DNA of 64,000 bases, taken from assembly GCA_038736355.1 (NCBI GenBank), contig JAVYML010000002.1, forward strand, positions 186,001 through 250,000, written 5' to 3'. The notes beneath the pieces are model-generated. The model worked only from the letters and a program-made list of their open reading frames with translations, was not told the origin of the DNA and did not search any database. Within the stretch, counting starts at the first letter, position 1. Every line of letters begins with the position of its first letter. Origin of the DNA: Candidatus Hadarchaeales archaeon (GTDB lineage: Archaea; Hadarchaeota; Hadarchaeia; Hadarchaeales; WYZ-LMO6). The position numbers and the translations under genes are program-made. This document shows, in pieces, positions 54,844 through 62,104 of this stretch.

Positions 54844-56060
54844 TCCCTCACCCCAGAAGCCAAGAGGGCTGCACCCACCGCACCCCCGAACTGCGGAAGG
54901 GGAGGAACCCTTATGTCCACCCTCAGGATTTCTCTCATCTCCTTCACCAAACCATCCACCAGGGCCGTTCCACCCACCTCTATCACGGGCAACCTGAGGT
55001 CTATCTCCTGGAGTTGCGTCTCGAAGACCTGCCTAGCCACGCTCCTGCAGGCCGCTGCGGCTATGTCCTCTCTGCTGTTCCCGCCCGCCAGTCCCGCCAC
55101 CAGATCTTGGATCCCGAAGATGGCACAGTAGCTGTCCATCCTTACCTTTTCGGGATCACCCTTCAGGGCCAGCTTGCCCAAAGTGGGAACGTCCACTCCC
55201 AGTCTCGCAGCGGCTAATTCCAGGAACCTCCCGGAAGAACCCGCACATACCCCTCCCATCGTGAAGCTATCGGGAATGCCGTTGAGGAGGGTCATCACCT
55301 TGTTGTCCAACCCTCCTATGTCTATCACCGTGGCTTCCCCCCTCTGGACCCCCGATAGGAAGGCCGTACCCTTCGAAACCACCGTAAGCTCTTCCTGCAC
55401 CAGATCCGCCTTAAGGACCTCTCCGAGGAGAAACCTCCCATATCCCGTGACCCCAACCGCTTCTATCTCCTCCTCCTTTACCCCGGCCTGCGAAAGCGCC
55501 TCCCTTTTCACCCTCTCGGCCGCTTCCACCACCTCCGTGGTGGGCGTCCAACCCGTGCCTATCACTTCGTTGTCCCTCATCACCACGGCCTTAGTGGTGG
55601 AGGAACCGGAGTCTATCCCGAGGGTGAGCCCCTCCTGCTTTTCCCTGGCCAGGAGGGTCTTCTTTTCGGCCAAGGTAACAAGGGCCTCCATCCTGATGAG
55701 GAGTTCCCCAAGCTTGGGCTTCTCGGTGAAGGAATACATCACCAACGGAAGGTTCGTGCGTTCCTGCAGGTACCTCCTCACCGCGTGCTTGACGAGCACA
55801 CCCTCCGCACACCTGAAGCAGGTGAGGATGAGGGCAGCATCGGCCGGAACACCGTCGGCCAACGCCTTGGCCCTGGCTATCATGAGTTTGAGGTTGGGGC
55901 TCTGTACCTCCAATCCCATTTCCTCCACTGCCCTATCGATGCCCTCGAGGTCGACCTCGGGGAAAAAGAGCTCCGCGCCCACCATCCTTGCCGCCCTTTC
56001 CAGCATGGCCTGAACACCGCTCCACTCTGTACCACAGGAGAGCTGTGCTATCCTCGTCAT
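54840..56060 (-). CDS. mmp15: methanogenesis marker protein 15 (BcrAD/BadFG-type ATPase)
   Basis: The 406-residue protein has a short N-terminal domain (IAQLSCGTEWSGVQAMLERA, LTCFRCAEG) and an ASKHA ATPase domain (LTLGIDSGSSTTKAVVM, GVTGYGRFLL, VIDIGGLDNKVMTL, MGGVCAGSSGRFLELAAARLG, IEVGGTALVDGL). Related ATPases drive low-potential electron injection into benzoyl-CoA reductase. Analogy suggests ATP-driven reduction linked to Mcr; this is not proven. It overlaps mmp5 (ATGA) and mmp17 (GTGA). Confidence 0.93.
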   Translation of the reverse strand: MTRIAQLSCGTEWSGVQAMLERAARMVGAELFFPEVDLEGIDRAVEEMGLEVQSPNLKLMIARAKALADGVPADAALILTCFRCAEGVLVKHAVRRYLQERTNLPLVMYSFTEKPKLGELLIRMEALVTLAEKKTLLAREKQEGLTLGIDSGSSTTKAVVMRDNEVIGTGWTPTTEVVEAAERVKREALSQAGVKEEEIEAVGVTGYGRFLLGEVLKADLVQEELTVVSKGTAFLSGVQRGEATVIDIGGLDNKVMTLLNGIPDSFTMGGVCAGSSGRFLELAAARLGVDVPTLGKLALKGDPEKVRMDSYCAIFGIQDLVAGLAGGNSREDIAAAACRSVARQVFETQLQEIDLRLPVIEVGGTALVDGLVKEMREILRVDIRVPPLPQFGGAVGAALLASGVRE

Positions 56061-56494
56061 CCCTTCAGCCCCCTCAAGAACTCCGCGATCTTTCTCACCA
56101 TCTCCCTGGCTTCTTCCTTCGTTGAAGGGTACTCCACTTCCAGCATGGGAATCCCCCTCCTCTTCAGCATGTAAAGGACTTGGAGACTGGCCCTGGCGCA
56201 GCCAGAACAGCCAAAGGCATAATCCGGATTCTTCACCACCACTGCTGCCTCCGCCTGCTCCACGAGAGGACCCAGAACCCCCATCCTCCCCCTAACCCCC
56301 GAGGGGGCCTCTATGGATACGTACCTCAGTCCCCTCACCAGATCCTCCTCCGTGAGGTTGAGGGGAGGATTATCCAACCCAGGATCCCTCACCCTTTCTC
56401 CTATTTCCCTCCCGAGCGAGAGGGGGGTGTGACCGAATCTCTCCACCAAGTCGGAGAGGATGAGACTGTTGGGTGGAAAGATGAAGATTTTCAC
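56057..56494 (-). CDS. mmp5: methanogenesis marker protein 5
   Basis: From GTG 56494, which overlaps the mmp6 stop as GTGA, the 145-residue product begins MKIFIFPPNSLILSDLVERFGH and contains YVSIEAPSGVRGRMGVLGPLV and VVKNPDYAFGCSGCARASLQVLYMLKRRGIP, the conserved signature of marker 5 with a C-x2-C pair. Function is unknown beyond co-occurrence with Mcr. The final helix ends 4 bp into mmp15. Confidence 0.92.
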   Translation of the reverse strand: MKIFIFPPNSLILSDLVERFGHTPLSLGREIGERVRDPGLDNPPLNLTEEDLVRGLRYVSIEAPSGVRGRMGVLGPLVEQAEAAVVVKNPDYAFGCSGCARASLQVLYMLKRRGIPMLEVEYPSTKEEAREMVRKIAEFLRGLKG

Positions 56495-56919
56495 GGAAAT
56501 TCCTCCACCATCACTTCCCTGAGTTCCTTCAGGGGGAGCTTTTTCCTCTTTTCCTTCTCCCTTACCTCCAGCTTCCCCTCCTCGAGTTCCCTCAGGGCCT
56601 CCTCTATGAGGGGAAGTTTTTCCACCTCGTAATCCAAGAAAGAAAAGCCCATCCTGGGGCTCCCTCCCCTGGAGGCCCTGCATATCCTGGGGTCTCCGGG
56701 AGGATAACCCCTTATCTTGGAGAAGATCCCATACCTATCCAGCTCCCTCGCACTCTTCAGGGCCTCTTCCAGCACTTCCTCCTCACCCTCCAACACCAGA
56801 CCAAAACATGTTTCCTTCATCTTGGCCCTAACCCCCTTCTCCATCAAATACCTGCATAGAACCTCTGGAGTAAGCCCTGAGGTGGGGGAAATCACCAGGA
56901 TGCGTCCCAACCTCTTCAC
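56491..56919 (-). CDS. mmp6: methanogenesis marker protein 6
   Basis: The 142-residue protein has LGRILVISPTSGLTPEVLCRYLMEKG, MKETCFGLVLEGEEEVLEEAL and SKIRGYPPGDPRICRASRGG, all typical of marker 6, and an acidic-basic C-terminal helix. Its role is not known in detail. GTG 56919 overlaps the mmp3 stop, and its own stop overlaps mmp5. Confidence 0.92.
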   Translation of the reverse strand: MKRLGRILVISPTSGLTPEVLCRYLMEKGVRAKMKETCFGLVLEGEEEVLEEALKSARELDRYGIFSKIRGYPPGDPRICRASRGGSPRMGFSFLDYEVEKLPLIEEALRELEEGKLEVREKEKRKKLPLKELREVMVEEFP

Positions 56920-58442
56920 CTTTCTTCCATCACGTATATCACATCACCCACTTCTCTGTTTTTTAGACCCTCCAGACCCTCAACCACCTCTCCTATCAGG
57001 TTGGTGGCTTCTAAAGCCTCACCGGTGGGTCCAAAGGTCTTGCTGGACTTCAGCCTGACCCCCAGCAAACCCGTAAGCCTGCGGAAAGAGTTGGTCACGC
57101 CCAGCGCTCCCTCCTTCACCTCTTCCTCTGGCACGTTTTCCGCAGGAAGGGATTTGAAAGTCTTACCCCTCACGCTCGAGAGGAGAAGGATCTCGTCCGT
57201 GAGGGCCACTACGCTCAGCTTCCCCACGCTGGATGTCACCATTTCGGCCACGGCCCTGAAATGGGCCACGCTCTTGGGTGCCCTATCCTCCCAAAGCCTC
57301 ACCTTTATGACGGCGCTGGGATCCACTCCGAGAGTCGCTACCATTCCCTCCTCCCTGACCTCCAGCGTGAGCTCCGGTCTCTGCTCTATGATCACGGCTT
57401 CATCCCTCTCGTCACCCACCCTCACATGCCTTATCCCCTCCTCCTGCAGAAAACGGGAGGCCTCCCCTTGCGTCATTCCCACCACCACCATCCTCTTCGG
57501 AACCGTTTTGATGAGCAGCCTCTCACCCTTCAGCGTGTAATCCAACATCTCCACCCCCATCTCCACCCTGCCCACCACGCTGTGGTGGAGGGAGGGAGGC
57601 GCATCCTTGCGATAAAGATAGATGGATCCCGTCCTCCTCCCTGCGTTCCTCACGGTAACCGTTCCCCTGAACCTCATGGTGGTGTTCTCCCTGGGAAGGT
57701 TTTCAACGGGGATTCCGTCCATCGAAAGGAAAGCCGATCCCATCTGACTTATCCTCCAAACCCCTTCCCTGGTGAGACCGAGGAGGTGCTCGGCACAGAC
57801 CTTCGCTTGGGGGAAGAGGACTACACGCAGGAAGGTGAAGATCTCCATCCCCTCTTCTACCCCTATCCTGGCTGGATTACCCTTGACCTGTTCCCACTTT
57901 TCCTTGAGCCTCGGACGGATTCCCAGCAAACGGTCTCCACGTCCCAGCCTTTCGAGCAGATGTCCTCCCCTCACCACCCTACCCAAGAGAGGTGCCTCCT
58001 GGGGCACTCCGTAAACCCCTTCATGGACCTCCCTGCTGAATCCCAGGAAAGCTTGGGAGGGATCAAAGCCTCCAAAACCCAGAAAGATCTCCCCTTCTTC
58101 GAACCTCCTTTTCATCCTGCTGGGTTTCAGCCCCTTGCCCCTGAGGTCGAAGGGCCCAAAAACCGCCACTTGTCTAGTCTCCCACCACATCCCTCCCTCA
58201 GAGAAAGAACGGAAATTTTCCTTCCACCAGGGAAGGATCCCTTCCTCTACTCCAACCGTAATTATCCCCCTCGTGGTCTCGAGCTCATATTCCCTCGTTT
58301 CCTCCCTCTCCTCCAGCCTCCTCATGACCAAGATCTTGCAATCCTCTCTGTAAGGTGCACCCAAACTCTCCAAGGCCTTCAGAACCGAAAGATGGGGGGA
58401 AACTTCCTTTTCCTCCCCATTCACAAAAATCCTGACCATCAT
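56916..58442 (-). CDS. mmp3: methanogenesis marker protein 3 (UPF0288; Mcr activation complex)
   Basis: The 508-residue protein has an N-terminal ubiquitin-like segment (MVRIFVNGEEKEVSPHLSVLKAL), a central domain with EIFLGFGGFDPSQAFLGFSREVHEGVYG, AGRRTGSIYLYRKDAPPSLHHSVVGRVEMG and a C-terminal EVVEGLEGLKNREVGDVIYVME. It matches marker 3, reported as a component of the methanogen Mcr activation complex. Tandem ATGs at 58442/58439 overlap the stop of the radical SAM gene. Confidence 0.94.
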   Translation of the reverse strand: MMVRIFVNGEEKEVSPHLSVLKALESLGAPYREDCKILVMRRLEEREETREYELETTRGIITVGVEEGILPWWKENFRSFSEGGMWWETRQVAVFGPFDLRGKGLKPSRMKRRFEEGEIFLGFGGFDPSQAFLGFSREVHEGVYGVPQEAPLLGRVVRGGHLLERLGRGDRLLGIRPRLKEKWEQVKGNPARIGVEEGMEIFTFLRVVLFPQAKVCAEHLLGLTREGVWRISQMGSAFLSMDGIPVENLPRENTTMRFRGTVTVRNAGRRTGSIYLYRKDAPPSLHHSVVGRVEMGVEMLDYTLKGERLLIKTVPKRMVVVGMTQGEASRFLQEEGIRHVRVGDERDEAVIIEQRPELTLEVREEGMVATLGVDPSAVIKVRLWEDRAPKSVAHFRAVAEMVTSSVGKLSVVALTDEILLLSSVRGKTFKSLPAENVPEEEVKEGALGVTNSFRRLTGLLGVRLKSSKTFGPTGEALEATNLIGEVVEGLEGLKNREVGDVIYVMEER

Positions 58443-59821
58443 TTTCCTCTACTTTTTTCCCTAAAAACGGTTCCCGAAAATCCCAGGAGCCTTTTGAGAT
58501 CCCTAGTGTTGGCCCTTACCTCCTCCCCCTGCTTCTTCACTTCTTCCACCAACCTGTGATAGAACCCATCGGTGAGGAGGATGGGTCTCGAACGGGCGCA
58601 GGAGGCGGTGAGCATGAGATCCAGGGCCCTAGCCTCCGCCACCGTCAAACCCAACCTCCCCCACTTTCCCTCCTCCTTCTGGAAAACGGGATTTTCCTCC
58701 TCCGGAAGCCTGCACACTTCCTCCGCAAGGGGAGTTCCGGGAAGGGGGTCAGCTAAGCTGATGGTATACTCGTCGAGCATGAGTTCTTCCACCATCTCTT
58801 TCGTCTCCAAGTAGTCCTCCTCTGTCTCACCGGGATAACCCACGATGAAAGCCCCACCCACCTCCAGCCCCACCTCCCTAGCCTTCTCCACACCTTCCCA
58901 GATTTGCTCTACCGTAATTCCCTTCCTCATCTTCCTGAGCATCCTCGTACTCCCCGACTCTATTCCAAAGATCAGAAAACCTATCGTGTACCTCTTCAGG
59001 GCTTCCAACACCTCCCGGTCTACCTCATCCACCCTGAGGTCTGGAACGGAAACGTTCTTCGGACCCAAGAGCTTGCTCACCCTTTCCAGGAGATCTATAA
59101 AGTCCCCTTCCCCATCTCTGCCGTAATGGGTAGAAGTACCACCGAAAAAGGAAATCCTCCGTACTCCCTTTTCCATGAAGGCTTTCACTTCCTTCTCTAT
59201 CTCTTCCGGCGGCCTGGACCTTACCCTGCGACCGAAGAAGCAGGGGACTTGGCAAAAACCACATCCCCCCAGACAACCCCTGTGAGTTTCGAGGTAAACT
59301 TGGGCTCCACGTATGTCCTGCTTCCAAACATCGGAAGGTATTTCCGGTAGGGGTCTTCCGGAGAGGTCTGGAGGTCGGCGGGGAGGGGTCTTGACCTCTT
59401 CACCTTCTCTGAGAAAAGCCACCCCCTCCACCCCTTCCAGCTCTCCCCTTTCCAAGAGGACCCCGAAAACCTCAGGAGCCGTCTCTTCGCCTTCCCCCAC
59501 CACCACCGCATCCACCTCGGGAAGGGACCTCAAGACCAGCTCTGGTACCTGGGTGATGGGTCCCCCTATCACCACCTTTTTTCCACCCTTCTTCAGGGCA
59601 GGGACTAATCGAGCGGCTTCCCTGAGATGGGAGAGGGAGGTGAGACTGAGTCCCACTACCTCTCCCTCCAGTCCCTCCCAACCCCTCACCACCTTGACCC
59701 CATAACCCCTTTCCCTGAGGATCCCTCCTATGAGCATGGCACCGTAAGAATAGACTTCTGGAGAAGCCACCGTGACCTTCCTCACATCGAGAGAATGGGG
59801 GAGGCTTCCTTTTAGTTTCAT
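58439..59821 (-). CDS. mgmA: cobalamin-binding radical SAM protein, MgmA-like (Mcr glutamine C-methyltransferase type)
   Basis: From ATG 59821 the 460-residue protein has an N-terminal B12-binding domain (VASPEVYSYGAMLIGGILRERGY, GGPITQVPELV, VVVGEGEETAPEVF) and a radical SAM domain with Cys183, Cys187, Cys190 (RGCLGGCGFC), plus IFGIESGSTRMLRKMRKG and GYPGETEEDY. This domain order differs from Mmp10 and fits the B12-radical SAM enzyme that C-methylates a glutamine of McrA. GTG 59785 is an alternative, shorter start. It heads the marker operon. Substrate assignment is inferred from context. Confidence 0.78.
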   Translation of the reverse strand: MKLKGSLPHSLDVRKVTVASPEVYSYGAMLIGGILRERGYGVKVVRGWEGLEGEVVGLSLTSLSHLREAARLVPALKKGGKKVVIGGPITQVPELVLRSLPEVDAVVVGEGEETAPEVFGVLLERGELEGVEGVAFLREGEEVKTPPRRPPDLSGRPLPEIPSDVWKQDIRGAQVYLETHRGCLGGCGFCQVPCFFGRRVRSRPPEEIEKEVKAFMEKGVRRISFFGGTSTHYGRDGEGDFIDLLERVSKLLGPKNVSVPDLRVDEVDREVLEALKRYTIGFLIFGIESGSTRMLRKMRKGITVEQIWEGVEKAREVGLEVGGAFIVGYPGETEEDYLETKEMVEELMLDEYTISLADPLPGTPLAEEVCRLPEEENPVFQKEEGKWGRLGLTVAEARALDLMLTASCARSRPILLTDGFYHRLVEEVKKQGEEVRANTRDLKRLLGFSGTVFREKSRGK

Positions 59822-59840
59822 CGAGGCTTTAATAGGGAGG

Positions 59841-61574
59841 ATGGAAACTGACGAGATCCTCCTGAACGTCAAAGGGCTCTACAAAACCTACCAGCTCGAA
59901 GGGGGAGGGAAGGTAGAAGCGCTGGAAAACGTTTCCTTCGAACTGAAGAGGGGAGAAATCCTGGGTGTCATAGGAAGGAGTGGGGGAGGAAAGAGCACCC
60001 TCATCAGGATCCTGAGGGGCTCTCTCCCCTTCGAGCGGGGGGAAATAAGGATAGGTGGAATAACCATCACTCCCTCTTCCCCTCCGGAGATGGTTAGAAA
60101 ACTGGGCGAGCTCACCGGTCTTCATCTCCAGCGCTCCTTCGGTCTCTGGGAGGGAACCGTGCTGGAAAATGTGATGAGGAGGCTCAACGCCTTGGAAACG
60201 GGGGATGAAACCGCACCCCTTCCACCCGAGGATTCTCCGGAGTTTCAAGAGCTTAGGGAAAGGGGAAGGAAGATCCTCGAGAGAATGGGGCTAGCGCACA
60301 AAGCCAACCACCCTGCCTTCACCCTGAGCGGTGGGGAGAAGCAAAGGTTGGTGCTCGCCAGGCAGCTGCCCCTAGCAGGGAGATCCCCCCTCCTCTTACT
60401 CGACGAACCTGTGACCATGACTTGTCCTGCCACCAAAAGGCAGGCGGTGGATGAGATAAAGAGGGTCAGAGAGGAGTGGGGGGTCTCCGTGCTGGTGGCC
60501 TCCCATCTCCCCTCCCTTCTGCTAGCGCTCTCCGACAGGGTGATGTGGTTGGAGAAAAGGGTGGTGGAGATAGGTGCTCCCAAGGAGGTCATTTCGCATT
60601 TCCTCTCCGGACTGGAGCCCCCCCTCCCCCTCTCGAAACCCAAGCGCAGGATCCTCCTCCATGTCAGGAACTTGCGTAAGAAGTACTATGCGGAGGTTCT
60701 GAGGGAAACCTTCGAGCTCCAGGGTGTGAGTTTCTCGGTCAGGGAAGGGGAAATCCTATCCATCGTTGGACCTTCCGGGGTGGGAAAAACCGTGCTCCTT
60801 CGATTGCTTTCGGGTTTGGAACTCCCCGACGAGGGGGAGGTAATCTATAGGATGGAAGGGAAAACGGTAGACATCACAAAACTCAGCTATCGTGCTATGG
60901 AGGTCAGGAGAAGGATAGGGAGGATCCACCAAGAACTCGACCTCCCCTACCATGCGACCGTGAAGGAACTTGCTATGGCTAGGGTGGGGGTGAAAGGGGA
61001 AAGGGCCCTCGCCCACGCCAAACTGAGGGCCAAGGAATTGGGCCTAAAAGAGGAAGTGGCGGATGCCCTCTACAGGCTCACCGATTATCCGGAAAGGGAA
61101 GCGGAAGCCAGGCTGAGGGAGCTGGGACTGGACATGAACCTCGTGAAGGAACTCTTCCCCGTGGCTCCCTGGCAGGCCGTTTCCAAGATAATAAAACCCA
61201 CGCTAAGGCTCTGTCGCCTGCCCGAAGAGGCGGTGGAAAGGAAAACCTTCGAGCTTTCCTGGGGGGAAAGGATAAGACTGGCCATTGCCCTGGAACTCCT
61301 CTTCCGTCCCCGCATCCTCTTCCTGGATGAACCCTTCGGTGACTTGGATCCCCTCACCCTCCGCGGAATAACCAACGTTTTGAAGCTCCTCAACAAGGAG
61401 TTGGGCCTCACCATGATCGTGGTGAGTCACCATCTTGATTTCGTCCGCGAGGTTTCCCATAGGGCCCTTCTCCTCCTGAACGGAAGATTGGTGAAGGAGG
61501 GAAGCCCGGAAGAGGTGATAAGGGCCTTCAGGGAAATTCCAGGTGCGGAATTCCTCTCCGAGCTCGAAGGGTAG
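59841..61574 (+). CDS. atwA: methyl-coenzyme M reductase component A2 (tandem ABC ATPase)
   Basis: AtwA is the ATP-carrying component that activates Mcr. The 577-residue protein has two ABC domains: P-loop GRSGGGKST (45-53), signature LSGGE (162-166), Walker B LLLLDEP (184-190); then P-loop GPSGVGKT (310-317), signature LSWGE (472-476, with Trp in place of Gly) and LFLDEP (493-498). No membrane segment is present. ATG 59841 follows agggagg; its start lies 19 bp from the divergent mgmA-like start, so both share a promoter region. Confidence 0.95.
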   Translation: METDEILLNVKGLYKTYQLEGGGKVEALENVSFELKRGEILGVIGRSGGGKSTLIRILRGSLPFERGEIRIGGITITPSSPPEMVRKLGELTGLHLQRSFGLWEGTVLENVMRRLNALETGDETAPLPPEDSPEFQELRERGRKILERMGLAHKANHPAFTLSGGEKQRLVLARQLPLAGRSPLLLLDEPVTMTCPATKRQAVDEIKRVREEWGVSVLVASHLPSLLLALSDRVMWLEKRVVEIGAPKEVISHFLSGLEPPLPLSKPKRRILLHVRNLRKKYYAEVLRETFELQGVSFSVREGEILSIVGPSGVGKTVLLRLLSGLELPDEGEVIYRMEGKTVDITKLSYRAMEVRRRIGRIHQELDLPYHATVKELAMARVGVKGERALAHAKLRAKELGLKEEVADALYRLTDYPEREAEARLRELGLDMNLVKELFPVAPWQAVSKIIKPTLRLCRLPEEAVERKTFELSWGERIRLAIALELLFRPRILFLDEPFGDLDPLTLRGITNVLKLLNKELGLTMIVVSHHLDFVREVSHRALLLLNGRLVKEGSPEEVIRAFREIPGAEFLSELEG

Positions 61575-61575
61575 G

Positions 61576-61585
61576 TTTTTTTAAC
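61576..61585 (+). promoter_or_regulatory. TATA-like element before the ferredoxin-AOR pair
   Basis: tttttttaac lies 22-31 bp upstream of the ATG at 61607, directly after the atwA stop. It could let the ferredoxin/AOR pair be expressed independently of atwA, and the T run may also weaken read-through. Confidence 0.45.
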
Positions 61586-61606
61586 CCTGAAGTAGGAAAG
61601 GGAGGA

Positions 61607-62104
61607 ATGCGCCAGTATCTAAAGGTTGATCTGGACAAGTGTACTGGTTGCAGAACTTGTGAAGTGGTCTGCGCGGAAGTCAAAACGAAGGAATGCAATC
61701 CCAAGAAGTCGTTGATAAGGGTAACTTTTGTCCCACCCTATTTCTTTCTTCCCATCAACTGTCAATTCTGCGATCGACCCCCGTGTGTCAGCTCCTGTCC
61801 TGAAAGCGCTCTGGAGGTGGACGAAAAACACAGGATAAGGGTGGATCCCAAGAAATGCATAGGATGCAGCTGGTGTCTGAACGTTTGCCCCTTTGGAGCC
61901 ATCGTACTGGACGAAGAAACGAACGTGGTCAGGATCTGTGATCTCTGCAATGGGGATCCGGAATGCGTTAAGGCCTGTCCAACCAACGCCCTGGAACTGG
62001 TGACTTCCGAGCTCGCAAGCATTAAAAACAGGTTCTCAGCCGCACAGAAGCTGCTGGCCGGGCTCATCTCTTCGAGCGGAATACTGAAAGAGGTGAAGGG
62101 ATGA
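61607..62104 (+). CDS. four-cluster ferredoxin-like electron-transfer subunit
   Basis: The 165-residue protein has sixteen cysteines arranged as four [4Fe-4S] motifs (CTGCRTCEVVC, CQFCDRPPCVSSCP, CIGCSWCLNVCP, CDLCNGDPECVKACP), as in HycB/DmsB-like subunits. It precedes the AOR catalytic gene with an ATGA overlap and probably carries its electrons. GGGAGG lies just upstream of ATG 61607. Confidence 0.93.
   Translation: MRQYLKVDLDKCTGCRTCEVVCAEVKTKECNPKKSLIRVTFVPPYFFLPINCQFCDRPPCVSSCPESALEVDEKHRIRVDPKKCIGCSWCLNVCPFGAIVLDEETNVVRICDLCNGDPECVKACPTNALELVTSELASIKNRFSAAQKLLAGLISSSGILKEVKG

Noticed and set aside
58439-59821. Assignment of the radical SAM gene as Mmp10 (arginine methyltransferase)
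   Set aside because: The B12-binding domain is N-terminal and precedes the CxxxCxxC motif, unlike Mmp10; the MgmA-type order fits better.
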